64,000 bases of DNA from Enterobacter sp. RHBSTW-00994 (GTDB lineage Bacteria > Pseudomonadota > Gammaproteobacteria > Enterobacterales > Enterobacteriaceae): NCBI RefSeq assembly GCF_013782625.1, contig NZ_CP056199.1, positions 1,196,588-1,260,587 on the forward strand, written 5' to 3'. The notes under the pieces were generated by a model, which made no database searches, was not told where the DNA came from, and was given only the letters and a program-made list of their open reading frames with translations. This document shows positions 46,223-57,344 of the stretch, piece by piece (position 1 is the first letter of the stretch; each line of letters begins with the position of its first letter). A program made the position numbers and the translations under genes.

Positions 46223-47223
46223 GAGCCACCTCCGCGTTTACGCCGCACAAGGAAGATCAGAACCGGTGCGCCGATAAAGGCGCTGACCACCGAAACACGC
46301 AGCTCGCCGGGAACCAGCAAACGGCCCAATACATCGGCAAACAGCAGCAGGGCAGGGGTTGCCAGCAGCGTTACGGGTAAGGACCAGCGGTGATCCGCCC
46401 CCACCAGCCAGCGTGACATATGCGGCATCATCAGGCCGATAAAGGCAATCGGGCCGACTACCGCCGTCGCGCTACCGCACAAGACGGTGATTGCAAGAAG
46501 GCCCATTAACTGGGTTCGTGCCACGCGGTTGCCAAGCGCGGTGGCGGTGTCGCTGCCAAGGCTCAGACTGTTCAGCGCCCGGCTTAAAAACAGCGCCACG
46601 ATGGCAGCGATCGTCACCGGGATCACCACCACTTTTAAGGTTTCCAGCGTACGGATATCCAGCGAACCGGCTTGCCAGAAGCGCAGCTGATCGTAAACAT
46701 CCGGATTAAGCAGAGCGATACCGTTAGACAATCCTTCCAGCACCGCCGCAAGCGCCACGCCAGCCAGTGTTAAACGCACCGGACTGAGCTGACCCCCGCC
46801 CTGACTGCCGGTAAAAGCCACTACCACTGAGGCGGCCAGTGCACCGCAAAAGGCCATTACCAGCTGTTCAGATGGCGACGTTAACCCGAATAATGCTGCG
46901 CCAAGCACGATGGCAAAACTTGCGCCACTGTTAACGCCCAGAATGCCGGGGTCGGCCAGCGGGTTACGCGTGAGGGTTTGCATCAATGCACCAGCAAGGC
47001 CGAGCGCCGCGCCTGCCAGCAACCCGGCGAGCGTGCGGGGGAGCCGGGCGTCGAGCACAATGGTGCAATCGGCACTCTGACATGTACCTGTCAGGGCATC
47101 GATAATGACGGAAGAAGGCAATGGCTTCGCACCAACCAGCAGGCTGAGGGCAATCGCCAGGATCAACAATAGCAACAAAACGGGCGCGGCAATGGCGCGC
47201 ACCGCAGAAGAGGAAAACGGCAT
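46219..47223 (-). CDS. fepD: FepD, ferric enterobactin ABC transporter permease
   Basis: A FecCD-family permease, 334 aa from the ATG at 47223, which equals the E. coli length. LPRTLAGLLAGAALGLAGALMQTLTRNPLADPGILGVNSGASFA and GPIAFIGLMMPHMSRWLVGADHRW are the family signatures. An ATG four codons upstream (47235) is also in frame; neither has a strong ribosome site, so the start is uncertain by four residues. First gene of the fepDGC operon, divergent from entS across a Fur box. Confidence 0.93.
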   Translation of the reverse strand: MPFSSSAVRAIAAPVLLLLLILAIALSLLVGAKPLPSSVIIDALTGTCQSADCTIVLDARLPRTLAGLLAGAALGLAGALMQTLTRNPLADPGILGVNSGASFAIVLGAALFGLTSPSEQLVMAFCGALAASVVVAFTGSQGGGQLSPVRLTLAGVALAAVLEGLSNGIALLNPDVYDQLRFWQAGSLDIRTLETLKVVVIPVTIAAIVALFLSRALNSLSLGSDTATALGNRVARTQLMGLLAITVLCGSATAVVGPIAFIGLMMPHMSRWLVGADHRWSLPVTLLATPALLLFADVLGRLLVPGELRVSVVSAFIGAPVLIFLVRRKRGGGS

Positions 47224-47240
47224 AACAACATCCATGATTT

Positions 47241-47265
47241 GATAATGATAGTAATTATCGTTATC
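47241..47265. promoter_or_regulatory. Fur box, fepD-entS divergent promoter
   Basis: GATAATGATAGTAATTATC (47241-47259) continuing GTTATC is a near-consensus Fur site, and the whole block resembles the E. coli fepD-entS operator. Iron-loaded Fur bound here would silence both transcripts. Confidence 0.88.
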
Positions 47266-47335
47266 TATCTTATTTGGCTATGTTAGCATGTGCCGCCATG
47301 GAATTGGTATAAAAGAAACCGGACAAGGCCTTGTA

Positions 47336-48583
47336 ATGACCCAAAAATCCTGGCTGCTCAACCTCAGCCTGCTCAAAACGCATCCGGCGTTTCGCGCCGT
47401 CTTTATCGCCCGTTTTATCTCCATTTTATCGCTTGGCTTGCTGGGCGTTGCCGTACCGGTGCAGATTCAGGCCATGACGCAATCCAGCTGGCTGGTAGGG
47501 TTGTCCGTCACCTTAACGGGCGGAGCGATGTTCATCGGTCTGATGGTGGGCGGTGTGCTGGCAGACCGTTATGAGCGTAAGAAATTGATTTTACTGGCAC
47601 GCGGAACCTGCGGTATCGGATTCGTGGGCCTGTGTCTGAATGCCATGCTGCCAGAACCGTCCCTGATTGCCATTTACGCGCTGGGAGTGTGGGATGGCCT
47701 GTTTGCCTCTATTGGCGTGACGGCGTTACTGGCGGCAACGCCTGCGCTGGTCGGGCGTGAAAATCTGATGCAGGCCGGGGCGATCACCATGCTTACGGTG
47801 CGCCTGGGATCGGTCATTTCCCCGATGGTAGGCGGCCTTTTGCTGGCGACGGGCGGCGTGGCGTGGAACTACGGTCTGGCGGCGCTGGGGACGTTTATCA
47901 CCACCTTAACGTTGCTCCGTTTGCCGGTTTTACCCCCTCCGCCGCAAGTGCGTGAACACCCTCTGAAATCGCTGATGGCGGCCATTCGTTTTCTCTTCAG
48001 CCATCCGCTGATTGGAGGCATCGCCCTGCTTGGCGGCTTGCTGACAATGGCGAGCGCGGTACGCGTGCTTTACCCTGCACTGGCGGGGGAGTGGCAGATG
48101 AGTGCCTCACAAATTGGCTTGCTGTATGCGGCTATCCCGCTCGGTGCGGCCTTTGGTGCATTGACCAGCGGAAACCTGGCGCGGAGCGCGCGGCCAGGTT
48201 TGATCATGCTGGCCGCGACGCTTGCCTCATTTATCGCGATTGGCTTTTTCAGCCTGATGCCTTTTTGGGCGCTTGGTGTGGTGTGTCTGGCGCTGTTTGG
48301 CTGGCTCAGCGCCATCAGCTCTTTACTGCAATACACGCTGATTCAGACGCAGACGCCAGAGGCGATGTTGGGCAGGATCAATGGTCTGTGGACTGCGCAG
48401 AACGTCACGGGGGATGCCATTGGTGCGGCGATATTAGGCGGGCTGGGAGTCATCCTGACGCCGGTGGCATCAGCGAGCAGCAGTGGGTTTGCGCTGGCGA
48501 TTGTGGGGGCGATTTTGTTCGTCGTCCTGGCAGAGTTACGGCGGTTCAGACAGGACGTGATGTTGAACGACAGTGCGGCTTGA
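47336..48583 (+). CDS. entS: EntS, enterobactin exporter (MFS)
   Basis: A 415-aa major-facilitator transporter with 12 helices that exports enterobactin across the inner membrane. [64 protein letters not shown] (the loop 2-3 motif) and the late [28 protein letters not shown] are nearly identical to E. coli EntS. The start is ATG 47336 ([10 protein letters not shown]) following AAGG. The frame extends to 47288, but that part overlaps promoter DNA. Confidence 0.96.
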   Translation: MTQKSWLLNLSLLKTHPAFRAVFIARFISILSLGLLGVAVPVQIQAMTQSSWLVGLSVTLTGGAMFIGLMVGGVLADRYERKKLILLARGTCGIGFVGLCLNAMLPEPSLIAIYALGVWDGLFASIGVTALLAATPALVGRENLMQAGAITMLTVRLGSVISPMVGGLLLATGGVAWNYGLAALGTFITTLTLLRLPVLPPPPQVREHPLKSLMAAIRFLFSHPLIGGIALLGGLLTMASAVRVLYPALAGEWQMSASQIGLLYAAIPLGAAFGALTSGNLARSARPGLIMLAATLASFIAIGFFSLMPFWALGVVCLALFGWLSAISSLLQYTLIQTQTPEAMLGRINGLWTAQNVTGDAIGAAILGGLGVILTPVASASSSGFALAIVGAILFVVLAELRRFRQDVMLNDSAA

Positions 48584-48597
48584 TGGCCTGGCCCGAA

Positions 48598-48618
48598 CCC
48601 TCTCCCGGCGGGAGAGGG
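48598..48618. repeat. GGGAGAGG-type palindrome between entS and fepB
   Basis: CCCTCTCCC-GGC-GGGAGAGGG, a perfect 9-bp stem between the convergent entS and fepB genes. It is probably also their shared terminator. Confidence 0.75.
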
Positions 48619-48630
48619 AGGGGTTGTGTC

Positions 48631-49590
48631 TTATTTGAACAGTGTCTCTAAGCGCTGTAACACCCGCATCGCACTGTAGTAATCCAGACGGAAGGTTTCC
48701 GTACCCAGTGCCCAGACGCGTTTGTTTTGCACCGAAGGCAGATGTGCCAGCAGCGGGTTGGCATAAATTGCGTCCACGTCTTTCTGATCCCCGGCGAACA
48801 GGAACAACCCTTCACCGTTCAGGCCAGTAGCCAGATTTTCACCGCCTAACTGAATGATATCGTGACGTTTACCCTGGCTTTTCGAGGTATGCAGCCCGGC
48901 AGGGAGTTCAGCAAGCTGGAAGCCTAACTGTTGCAGCAGCTTCCCTTGCGCGGACTCAGACGTCCACAGGTTGGCGCTGTGTGCTGCTGCGGTATAGACA
49001 ATGGCATTGACCGGCTGCGGCGGCAGTTTCATCTGCTGTTTGACCTGCGTGAGCTGTTTATCAAATTCGGCAATACGCGCGGCAGCCTGTTTTTCCTGAC
49101 CGGTGATTGTGCCCAGTTGTGTCAGCAGTGCCTGCCAGCTTTTGTCGTCGTAGTTGATGATAAGCGTCGGGGCAATGGCTGAAAGCTGGTCGTACAGTGC
49201 CAGTGCAGAATCACCGCCCGTGGCGCTGATCAGAATCAAATCCGGCATTTGAGCCGCCACCGCTTCAGCACTGGGTTCGCCAATATAGAGGCGGGCGAGC
49301 TTACGTTGTTTAGCGATATCTCCCCACTGGCGTAAAAAGCCTTGTGCATCGGCCACGCGGTTGTTGGGGGTGGTTGCCCCGCTGGCAATGACCGGGGCAT
49401 CAATCGCCAGCAGCGATCCGGTTAAGGTGACGCTGGTGGATACAATGCGGGTCGGTTTGCTGTCAAGCATATGCACGCCGTGGCTGTCCGTTATCTGACG
49501 TGGCCAGTCGGCAGCGGTAGCTGAGGTTAATCCTAAAACAAAAAGTCCTGCGAAAAGCAGGGCGTTATGGCAAACGGCGGGGAGTTTCAC
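48631..49590 (-). CDS. fepB: FepB, periplasmic ferric enterobactin-binding protein
   Basis: A 319-aa class III siderophore receptor of the periplasm that passes Fe-enterobactin from FepA to FepDG. The signal peptide ends near [72 protein letters not shown] and [39 protein letters not shown] are the ligand-binding lobe. The start is GTG at 49590 with AGGAT upstream. Divergent from entC. Confidence 0.95.
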   Translation of the reverse strand: MKLPAVCHNALLFAGLFVLGLTSATAADWPRQITDSHGVHMLDSKPTRIVSTSVTLTGSLLAIDAPVIASGATTPNNRVADAQGFLRQWGDIAKQRKLARLYIGEPSAEAVAAQMPDLILISATGGDSALALYDQLSAIAPTLIINYDDKSWQALLTQLGTITGQEKQAAARIAEFDKQLTQVKQQMKLPPQPVNAIVYTAAAHSANLWTSESAQGKLLQQLGFQLAELPAGLHTSKSQGKRHDIIQLGGENLATGLNGEGLFLFAGDQKDVDAIYANPLLAHLPSVQNKRVWALGTETFRLDYYSAMRVLQRLETLFK

Positions 49591-49622
49591 AAAGCGACAT
49601 CCTGTTTGTATTGGAGTTAATG

Positions 49623-49649
49623 CTTCTCATTTTCATGAATGGTGAGAAG
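49623..49649. promoter_or_regulatory. Inverted repeat in the fepB leader
   Basis: CTTCTCA (49623-49629) and TGAGAAG (49643-49649) form a 7-bp stem about 33 bp upstream of the fepB start codon. Structured RNA in the fepB leader is known in E. coli; its effect here is inferred. Confidence 0.4.
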
Positions 49650-49730
49650 GGATGCAAGCGATAGTCGCACAAGATGCTCGCTCATCGGTTGACACCAGGG
49701 CGCTCTGCGATTAGGTTAGCCATCGAAAAT

Positions 49731-49750
49731 ATAAATGATAATCATTATTA
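49731..49750. promoter_or_regulatory. Fur box, fepB-entC divergent promoter
   Basis: ATAAATGATAATCATTATTA contains the core AATGATAATCATT of the Fur consensus. It lies 29 bp before the entC start codon, in position to repress entCEBAH and probably fepB. Confidence 0.85.
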
Positions 49751-49778
49751 CTGCCTTTATCATTTTATGGAGGATGAT

Positions 49779-50954
49779 ATGGATACGTCATTGGCTGAGG
49801 ATCTTCAGCACACTGCGACCACGCTGCAATCAGACAGCTTTTTCTTTATGTCGCCTTATCGCAGCTTCACCACGTCTGGTTGTTTTGCCCGTTTTTCTGA
49901 GCCTGCTCTGGGCGGCGATGACCCTGCAAGCGCCTTTCAGCAAAAGCTGACCCGAATGTTTGAGAAGGCGAAAGCCAGCGGAATTGCACATCCCGTCATG
50001 GTCGGCGCAATCCCGTTTGATACTCGCGAACCGTCTTCACTGTTTATTCCGCAACGCTGGCAAACCTTTTCGCGCCCTGCGCGTCAGCAGTCTGCGCGTT
50101 ATCTTTCCGGGGCGCAGGAACTGACGGTAAAACAACGCACTGAAATCCCACCACAGCCTGTGTTTGAAGAGATGGTTTCCCGGGCTGCTGCGCTTACGGC
50201 CACACCGCAGGTGAATAAAGTGGTGCTGTCGCGCCTGATTGATATTGCCACCGATCGCAACATTGAGAGCGGTGCGCTGCTGGAGCGCCTGATTGCGCAA
50301 AACCCGGCGAGTTTTAACTTCCATGTGCCGCTGGAAGATGGCGGCGTGCTGTTGGGGGCAAGCCCGGAACTGCTGCTGCGCAAAGAGGGCTCTCACTTTA
50401 GCTCGCTGCCGCTGGCAGGCTCTGCGCGACGTCAGCCGGATGATGTGCTGGATCGTGAAGCGGGCAACAAATTACTGGCATCGGAAAAAGACCGCCACGA
50501 GCATGAGCTGGTGACGCAGGCGATGAAAACGGTGCTGGAAAATCGCAGTCACTCCCTGAGTATGCCGTCGTCACCTCAGTTGGTGACAACACCGACGCTG
50601 TGGCATCTGGCTACGCCGATCGAGGGCGAAGCGCATCAGCATGAAAACGCACTGACGCTGGCCTGTTTGCTGCATCCGACGCCGGCACTGAGCGGCTTCC
50701 CGCATCAGGCGGCTAAACAGATTATCGCTGAGCTGGAACCGTTCGACCGCGATCTGTTTGGCGGCATTGTTGGCTGGTGTGATAGCGAAGGCAATGGCGA
50801 GTGGGTGGTGACTATCCGCTGTGCGCGTATCCACGATAAAACCGTTCGTCTGTTTGCTGGCGCGGGTATTGTCCCTGCGTCATCTCCGGTTGGCGAATGG
50901 CGCGAAACCGGGGTGAAACTCTCCACCATGCTGAACGTTTTTGGCTTGCATTAA
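49779..50954 (+). CDS. entC: EntC, isochorismate synthase
   Basis: A 391-aa chorismate-utilising enzyme that converts chorismate to isochorismate, the first step to 2,3-dihydroxybenzoate. TPQVNKVVLSRLIDI, LLGASPELLLRKEG, PLAGSARRQPDDVLDREAGNKLLASEKDRHEHELV, HPTPALSGFPH and FGGIVGWCDSEGNGEWVVTIRCA are family motifs with Mg2+-binding Glu residues. The ATG at 49779 is preceded by GGAGG and gives the same length as E. coli; the longer frame from 49674 overlaps the Fur site. First gene of entCEBAH. Confidence 0.97.
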   Translation: MDTSLAEDLQHTATTLQSDSFFFMSPYRSFTTSGCFARFSEPALGGDDPASAFQQKLTRMFEKAKASGIAHPVMVGAIPFDTREPSSLFIPQRWQTFSRPARQQSARYLSGAQELTVKQRTEIPPQPVFEEMVSRAAALTATPQVNKVVLSRLIDIATDRNIESGALLERLIAQNPASFNFHVPLEDGGVLLGASPELLLRKEGSHFSSLPLAGSARRQPDDVLDREAGNKLLASEKDRHEHELVTQAMKTVLENRSHSLSMPSSPQLVTTPTLWHLATPIEGEAHQHENALTLACLLHPTPALSGFPHQAAKQIIAELEPFDRDLFGGIVGWCDSEGNGEWVVTIRCARIHDKTVRLFAGAGIVPASSPVGEWRETGVKLSTMLNVFGLH

Positions 50955-50963
50955 GGACAAATA

Positions 50964-52574
50964 ATGACCATCCCCTTTACCCGTTGGCCGGAAGATTTTG
51001 CCCGGCGCTATCGTGAAAAAGGCTACTGGCAGGATCTGCCCCTGACCCACATTCTGACACGCCATGTGGATAATGACGCGGTGGCGATCGTCGACGGTGA
51101 GCGGCGTTACACCTACCGCCAGTTTAATCAGGCGGTGAATAACCTCGCGAGCGCGTTGCAGGCCCAGGGTCTTCATCGTGGTGAGACGGCGCTGGTGCAA
51201 CTGGGTAACGTTGCCGAGTTTTACATCACCTTCTTTGCCCTGCTTCAGGTGGGAGTCGCGCCGGTTAATGCGCTCTTCAGCCACCAGCGTAGTGAACTGA
51301 ACGCTTATGCGTTGCAGATAAAACCTGCGCTGCTGATTGCCGATCGCGACCATACGCTGTTTGCGGGCGATGATTTCCTCAATACTTTTATCAATGAACA
51401 CAGCTCAGTGCGCGTGGTTCTGCTGCGTGGCGAGCGTGGTGAACATGCCCTGGAGGCGGCTATTGCCCGTCCGGCGGATAATTTCATCCCTAATCCGACA
51501 CCTGCCGATGAAGTCGCATTTTTCCAGCTTTCCGGTGGCAGTACCGGTACGCCGAAACTGATCCCGCGTACGCATAACGACTATGACTACAGCATTCGTC
51601 GCAGCAATGAGATTTGCGGCATCACCGCTGACACCCGTTACCTGAATGCGCTGCCTGCGGCGCATAACTATGCCATGAGTTCTCCGGGCTCGCTCGGGAT
51701 CTTTACGGCCGGCGGTTGTGTTGTGCTGGCAAACGATCCGAGTGCCACGCTCTGCTTTCCGCTGATTGAACAGCATCAGATTAACGTCACCTCGCTGGTT
51801 CCTCCGGCAGTTAGCCTGTGGCTACAGGCGATTGCAGAAGGGGCGGGCAACGCACAGCTTCAGTCGCTCAAACTGCTGCAGGTGGGTGGGGCTCGTTTGT
51901 CGGCAACGCTTGCCGCGCGTATTCCGGCGGAGATTGGCTGCCAGTTACAGCAGGTGTTTGGCATGGCCGAAGGACTGGTCAACTACACGGCGCTGGATGA
52001 TACGCCAGAGCGCATCATGAACACTCAGGGTCGTCCGATGTGCCCGGATGATGAGGTGTGGGTGGCTGATGAGAACGGTAACCCGCTGCCGCGCGGTGAA
52101 GTTGGACGGCTGATGACGCGCGGGCCGTATACCTTCCGGGGCTACTTCAACAGCCCGGAACATAACGCCAGCGCCTTTGATGCCGAGGGTTTTTACTGCT
52201 CTGGCGACCTGATCGCCATCGACGAGCAGGGCTACATCACCGTACAGGGGCGCGAAAAAGATCAGATCAATCGGGGGGGCGAGAAAATTGCCGCCGAGGA
52301 GATCGAAAACCTGCTGCTGCGCCATTCGTCGGTGATCCATGCCGCGCTGGTGAGCATGGAAGATAACCTGCTGGGTGAAAAAAGCTGCGCTTATCTGGTG
52401 GTGAAACAGCCGCTGCGTGCCGTTGAGGTTCGCCGGTTCCTGCGTGAACAGGGCGTTGCGGAGTTCAAACTGCCGGACCGCGTAGAGAGCGTGGACGCGC
52501 TGCCGTTGACCCCGGTAGGGAAAGTAGACAAGAAACAGTTGCGCCTGTGGCTCGCTGAACGCGCCCAGGGCTGA
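50964..52574 (+). CDS. entE: EntE, 2,3-dihydroxybenzoate-AMP ligase
   Basis: A 536-aa ANL-family adenylating enzyme that activates 2,3-dihydroxybenzoate and loads it on EntB. The P-loop SGGSTGTPK starts at residue 190, and [32 protein letters not shown] contains the ATP-ribose Asp and the hinge. The C-terminal Lys is in [16 protein letters not shown] precedes the ATG, 9 bp after entC. Confidence 0.97.
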   Translation: MTIPFTRWPEDFARRYREKGYWQDLPLTHILTRHVDNDAVAIVDGERRYTYRQFNQAVNNLASALQAQGLHRGETALVQLGNVAEFYITFFALLQVGVAPVNALFSHQRSELNAYALQIKPALLIADRDHTLFAGDDFLNTFINEHSSVRVVLLRGERGEHALEAAIARPADNFIPNPTPADEVAFFQLSGGSTGTPKLIPRTHNDYDYSIRRSNEICGITADTRYLNALPAAHNYAMSSPGSLGIFTAGGCVVLANDPSATLCFPLIEQHQINVTSLVPPAVSLWLQAIAEGAGNAQLQSLKLLQVGGARLSATLAARIPAEIGCQLQQVFGMAEGLVNYTALDDTPERIMNTQGRPMCPDDEVWVADENGNPLPRGEVGRLMTRGPYTFRGYFNSPEHNASAFDAEGFYCSGDLIAIDEQGYITVQGREKDQINRGGEKIAAEEIENLLLRHSSVIHAALVSMEDNLLGEKSCAYLVVKQPLRAVEVRRFLREQGVAEFKLPDRVESVDALPLTPVGKVDKKQLRLWLAERAQG

Positions 52575-52585
52575 GGAACAAGACG

Positions 52586-53440
52586 ATGGCAATTCCAAAA
52601 TTAACCGGTTACGCACTGCCGACGGCTGCCGATCTGCCGGACAATAAAGTGAACTGGGCATTTGAACCGGAGCGCGCGGCGCTGCTGATCCATGATATGC
52701 AGGAATACTTCCTGAATTTCTGGGGCGAAAACAGCCCAATGATGGCGCAAGTGGTTGCAAACATCGCGAAAATTCGCGAGTACTGCAAAGAGCACAATAT
52801 TCCGGTTTATTACACCGCACAGCCAAAAGAGCAGAGCGATGAAGATCGCGCCCTGCTGAACGATATGTGGGGGCCGGGGCTCACCCGCTCGCCAGAGCAG
52901 CAACGCATTGTTGCCGAACTGACGCCAGATGAAGCTGACACGGTGCTGGTGAAATGGCGCTATAGCGCGTTCCACCGCTCGCCGCTGGAGCTGATGCTTA
53001 AAGAGACAGGCCGCAACCAGTTGTTGATCACTGGCGTGTACGCCCACATTGGTTGTATGACCACGGCAACAGATGCCTTTATGCGCGATATCAAACCGTT
53101 CTTTATTGCCGATGCGCTGGCAGATTTCACCCGTGACGAGCACCTGATGTCGCTTAACTACGTGGCGGGGCGTTCTGGTCGTGTGGTGATGACCGAGGAG
53201 CTGTTACCTTCGGTTCCGGCCTCGAAAGAGGCGCTGCGTGCGGTCGTGCTGCCGCTGCTGGATGAGTCCGATGAGCCTTTGGATGATGAAAACCTGATCG
53301 ACTATGGTCTGGACTCGGTGCGCATGATGGCTCTGGCTGCCCGCTGGCGAAAAGTGCATGGCGATATTGATTTCGTCATGCTGGCGAAAAACCCAACCCT
53401 TGATGCCTGGTGGGCGTTGCTCTCCCGCGAGGTGAAGTGA
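52586..53440 (+). CDS. entB: EntB, isochorismatase and aryl carrier protein
   Basis: A bifunctional 284-aa protein. The N-terminal isochorismatase domain (about 1-210) carries LLIHDMQEYF (Asp), VKWRYSAF (Lys) and the GVYAHIGCMTTATDAFMRDI core. The C-terminal aryl carrier domain has DYGLDSVRM with the phosphopantetheine Ser244. It makes 2,3-dihydro-2,3-dihydroxybenzoate, then carries the aryl group to EntF after EntD modification. It overlaps entA by one base (TGATG). Confidence 0.97.
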   Translation: MAIPKLTGYALPTAADLPDNKVNWAFEPERAALLIHDMQEYFLNFWGENSPMMAQVVANIAKIREYCKEHNIPVYYTAQPKEQSDEDRALLNDMWGPGLTRSPEQQRIVAELTPDEADTVLVKWRYSAFHRSPLELMLKETGRNQLLITGVYAHIGCMTTATDAFMRDIKPFFIADALADFTRDEHLMSLNYVAGRSGRVVMTEELLPSVPASKEALRAVVLPLLDESDEPLDDENLIDYGLDSVRMMALAARWRKVHGDIDFVMLAKNPTLDAWWALLSREVK

Positions 53441-54195
53441 TGGCCGGATTCGATTTTACCGGCAAAACTGTCTGGGTGACGGGGGCGGGCAAAGGGATTG
53501 GCTACGCCACCGCGTTGGCCTTTGCCGAGGCCGGGGCACAGGTGACGGGGTTCGATCTGGCGTTTCCGCTGGCGGAGTATCCTTTTACCACCGAAACGAT
53601 GAACGTCGCGGATCCCACGCAGGTGAGTGACGTCTGCGGGCGCGTGCTTGCCACCGTTGATCGCCTGGACGTGCTGGTGAATGCCGCCGGTATTTTGCGC
53701 ATGGGGGCAACCGATCAGCTTTCGCAGGATGACTGGCAGCAGACCTTCGCCGTTAATGTGGGGGGGGCGTTTAACCTGTTCCAGCAGACGATGGGTCAGT
53801 TCCGTCGTCAGCAGGGTGGGGTGATTGTCACCGTTGCCTCCGACGCCGCTCATACGCCGCGCTTGGGTATGAGCGCCTATGGCGCGTCGAAAGCGGCGCT
53901 GAAAAGCCTTGCGTTGACGGTTGGGCTGGAGCTGGCACGCGATGGTGTGCGTTGTAACCTGGTATCCCCGGGATCGACCGATACCGATATGCAGCGCACC
54001 CTGTGGGTGAGCGATGATGCTGAACAGCAGAGAATTCTGGGGTTTGGCGAGCAATTTAAACTCGGTATTCCGCTCGGTAAAATTGCCCGTCCGCAGGAGA
54101 TTGCCAGTACTGTTCTGTTCCTGGCATCTGACCATGCCAGCCATATCACCTTGCAGGATATTGTGGTGGACGGCGGCTCCACGCTGGGGGCGTAG
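53440..54195 (+). CDS. entA: EntA, 2,3-dihydro-2,3-dihydroxybenzoate dehydrogenase
   Basis: A 251-aa short-chain dehydrogenase that oxidises the EntB product to 2,3-dihydroxybenzoate using NAD+. The cofactor motif TGAGKGIG, VLVNAAG, catalytic Ser in VTVASDAAHTPR and YGASK (Tyr, Lys) are all present. The ATG at 53440 overlaps the entB stop; an upstream in-frame start lies inside entB. It is immediately followed by entH. Confidence 0.96.
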   Translation: MAGFDFTGKTVWVTGAGKGIGYATALAFAEAGAQVTGFDLAFPLAEYPFTTETMNVADPTQVSDVCGRVLATVDRLDVLVNAAGILRMGATDQLSQDDWQQTFAVNVGGAFNLFQQTMGQFRRQQGGVIVTVASDAAHTPRLGMSAYGASKAALKSLALTVGLELARDGVRCNLVSPGSTDTDMQRTLWVSDDAEQQRILGFGEQFKLGIPLGKIARPQEIASTVLFLASDHASHITLQDIVVDGGSTLGA

Positions 54196-54609
<414 letters not shown>

Positions 54610-54759
54610 GCCTTTCACGCTGAAAGTGATCGGCTTAACACTGTGATGTAAATATCTGGTTTGACCACGCATTATTGCGTTTCAAAGTTGTTAAATTTTA
54701 CGCGTTGATCTAGAAACAAAATGTAACATCTCATTGTTTCACGACAACGGATAACAACT

Positions 54760-56865
54760 ATGAACAACTCAGGGAAATACCTTAAATGGGCAGTGCTCTC
54801 CGTTGTGGGAGCATTTGCTCTGGGCTACATCGCCCTCAATCGTGGTGAACAGATCAATGCGCTATGGATCGTCGTCGCCGCCGTCTGCATTTATCTGATC
54901 GCGTATCGTTTTTATGGTCTCTATATCGCAAAGAATGTCCTCGCGGTAGACGGGACGCGCATGACACCTGCCGTTCGTCATAACGATGGTCTGGACTACG
55001 TACCAACCGACAAAAAAGTGCTGTTTGGCCACCATTTCGCGGCAATCGCAGGGGCAGGCCCGCTGGTAGGCCCCGTACTGGCGGCGCAAATGGGCTATCT
55101 GCCAGGGATGATTTGGATCCTTGCTGGCGTGGTGCTGGCAGGAGCGGTACAGGACTTTATGGTGCTGTTCGTCTCCACGCGTCGCGATGGCCGCTCATTG
55201 GGTGAGCTGGTAAAAGAAGAGATGGGGCCGACGGCCGGGGTGATTGCCCTGGTCGCGACCTTTATGATCATGGTGATTATTCTGGCGGTACTGGCCATGA
55301 TCGTAGTGAAAGCGTTGACCCACAGTCCGTGGGGAACCTACACCGTCGCCTTTACCATTCCCCTGGCGTTGTTCATGGGGATCTATATTCGCTATCTGCG
55401 CCCTGGGCGTATCGGCGAAGTCTCCGTGATTGGTCTGGTCTTCCTCGTGTTCGCCATTATCTCTGGAGGCTGGGTGGCGGAAAGCCCGACGTGGGCCCCG
55501 TACTTTGACTTTACCGGCGTACAACTGACCTGGATGCTGGTGGGTTACGGTTTTGTAGCGTCTGTTCTGCCGGTATGGCTGCTGCTTGCCCCGCGCGATT
55601 ATCTCTCCACCTTCCTGAAAATCGGCACTATCGTGGGCCTGGCGATTGGCATTCTGATCATGCGTCCGACGCTGACCATGCCTGCGCTAACCAAATTTAT
55701 TGATGGTACGGGTCCGGTATGGACCGGGAGCCTGTTCCCGTTCCTGTTTATCACCATCGCCTGTGGCGCGGTATCAGGCTTCCATGCCCTGATTGCGTCA
55801 GGTACGACGCCGAAAATGCTGGCGAATGAGAATCAGGCCTGCTTTATCGGTTACGGCGGGATGCTGATGGAATCCTTCGTGGCGATCATGGCGCTGGTTT
55901 CGGCCTGTATTATCGATCCGGGTGTGTATTTTGCGATGAACAGCCCGATGGCGGTGCTCGCACCTGCCGGAACGGTTGACGTGGTGGCATCAGCGGCACA
56001 GGTGGTGAGTGGCTGGGGCTTTGCCATCACGCCGGAAACACTGACGCATATCGCCAATGAAGTGGGTGAGCAGTCGATTATCTCTCGTGCAGGCGGTGCG
56101 CCGACGCTGGCCGTTGGGATGGCGTACATTCTGCACGGGGCGCTTGGCGGCTTAATGGATGTGTCATTCTGGTATCACTTTGCCATTCTGTTTGAAGCGC
56201 TGTTTATTCTGACGGCGGTGGACGCCGGAACCCGCGCGGCACGCTTTATGTTGCAGGATCTGTTGGGGGTTATCTCCCCAGGGCTGAAACGCACCGATTC
56301 ATTGCCTGCAAACCTGTTGGCGACAGCGTTGTGTGTCCTGGCGTGGGGATATTTCCTGCATCAGGGGGTGGTGGATCCGCTGGGCGGAATTAACACCCTG
56401 TGGCCGCTGTTCGGTATTGCTAACCAGATGCTGGCAGGCATGGCGCTGATGCTGTGTGCCGTTGTGCTGTTCAAGATGAAGCGCCAGCGTTATGCGTGGG
56501 TCGCACTTGTGCCGACATCCTGGTTGCTGATTTGTACTCTGACGGCGGGCTGGCAGAAAGCCTTCAGCCCGGATAACAAAGTGGGTTTCCTGGCGATTGC
56601 CAATAAGTTCCAGGCAATGATCGACAGTGGGAAAATCCCGGCGCAGTACACCGAGTCACAGTTGACTCAACTGGTGTTTAACAACCGTCTGGATGCCGGG
56701 CTGACGATCTTCTTTATGGTGGTGGTTGTGGTGCTGGCGTTGTACTCTGTGAAAACCGCACTGGCGGCGCTGAAAGAAGACAAACCGACAGCGAAAGAGA
56801 CGCCATATGAGCCGATGCCTGAAAACCTGGAAGAGATTGTGACCCAGGCGAAAGGGGCGCATTAA
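54760..56865 (+). CDS. cstA: CstA, carbon-starvation-induced transporter
   Basis: A 701-aa inner-membrane protein with about 16-18 helices; the length equals E. coli Cst[90 protein letters not shown] is the CstA domain core. The family takes up pyruvate or peptides when carbon is short. The promoter gap (54610-54759) is likely cAMP-CRP controlled as in E. coli, but I see only a weak CRP half-site at 54642. The small ybdD gene downstream is its usual partner. Confidence 0.96.
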   Translation: MNNSGKYLKWAVLSVVGAFALGYIALNRGEQINALWIVVAAVCIYLIAYRFYGLYIAKNVLAVDGTRMTPAVRHNDGLDYVPTDKKVLFGHHFAAIAGAGPLVGPVLAAQMGYLPGMIWILAGVVLAGAVQDFMVLFVSTRRDGRSLGELVKEEMGPTAGVIALVATFMIMVIILAVLAMIVVKALTHSPWGTYTVAFTIPLALFMGIYIRYLRPGRIGEVSVIGLVFLVFAIISGGWVAESPTWAPYFDFTGVQLTWMLVGYGFVASVLPVWLLLAPRDYLSTFLKIGTIVGLAIGILIMRPTLTMPALTKFIDGTGPVWTGSLFPFLFITIACGAVSGFHALIASGTTPKMLANENQACFIGYGGMLMESFVAIMALVSACIIDPGVYFAMNSPMAVLAPAGTVDVVASAAQVVSGWGFAITPETLTHIANEVGEQSIISRAGGAPTLAVGMAYILHGALGGLMDVSFWYHFAILFEALFILTAVDAGTRAARFMLQDLLGVISPGLKRTDSLPANLLATALCVLAWGYFLHQGVVDPLGGINTLWPLFGIANQMLAGMALMLCAVVLFKMKRQRYAWVALVPTSWLLICTLTAGWQKAFSPDNKVGFLAIANKFQAMIDSGKIPAQYTESQLTQLVFNNRLDAGLTIFFMVVVVVLALYSVKTALAALKEDKPTAKETPYEPMPENLEEIVTQAKGAH

Positions 56866-56877
56866 CCCCTTACTTTA

Positions 56878-56902
56878 CCCCTCTCCCCACAGGGGAGAGG
56901 GG
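56878..56902. repeat. GGGAGAGG-type palindrome between cstA and ybdD
   Basis: CCCCTCTCCCC-ACA-GGGGAGAGGGG, a perfect 11-bp stem and the strongest copy in the window. It is placed between two genes of one operon and so could set the cstA:ybdD message ratio. Confidence 0.8.
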
Positions 56903-56921
56903 ACAACGACGAGAAAAAACG

Positions 56922-57119
56922 ATGTTCGACACCCTCTCTAAAGCAGGTAAATACTTAGGTCAGGCCGCCAAAATGATGATCGGCGTACCGGATTACGATA
57001 ACTATGTCGAGCACATGCGCGTTAATCATCCTGACCAGACGCCAATGACCTACGAAGAATTCTTCCGCGATCGCCAGGACGCCCGCTACGGCGGCAAGGG
57101 GGGCGCGAAGTGCTGTTAA
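56922..57119 (+). CDS. ybdD: YbdD/YjiX family small protein
   Basis: A 65-aa protein of the DUF466 family. [49 protein letters not shown] is the conserved motif, and the C terminus ends in KCC. It is almost always found behind cstA or its paralogue yjiY (btsT) and is thought to act with the transporter; the mechanism is not established. Confidence 0.94.
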   Translation: MFDTLSKAGKYLGQAAKMMIGVPDYDNYVEHMRVNHPDQTPMTYEEFFRDRQDARYGGKGGAKCC

Positions 57120-57300
57120 CCCTCTTTCGGTAAATAGAGGCTGATCTGTTCCTGCCTGCAACCGTAGATTGCCGCGAGTTTTTCACGGGGCGTTTTTGTG
57201 GACGGGAATCGGCGTCATCCAAACTATCGTGTGCGACGTTAATATCCTCCAGACCATCAGCGGAAGAAAGCAGCAAAACGCGAACCGTCAAGGCGGCTCG

Positions 57301-57327
57301 AAAAGGCCTCTGCCGGGCGACAGAGGC
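57301..57327 (-). terminator. Intrinsic terminator of the SDR gene
   Basis: On the minus strand GCCTCTG and CAGAGGC enclose an 8-nt loop and are followed by CTTTT. It lies 18 bp after the SDR stop codon. Confidence 0.75.
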
Positions 57328-57344
57328 ATACAGCAAAAATGCGT

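Noticed and set aside
54642-54657. CRP-like site upstream of cstA
   Set aside because: Only the TGTGA half matches; the other half is poor, so I did not list it as a feature although CRP control is expected from E. coli.
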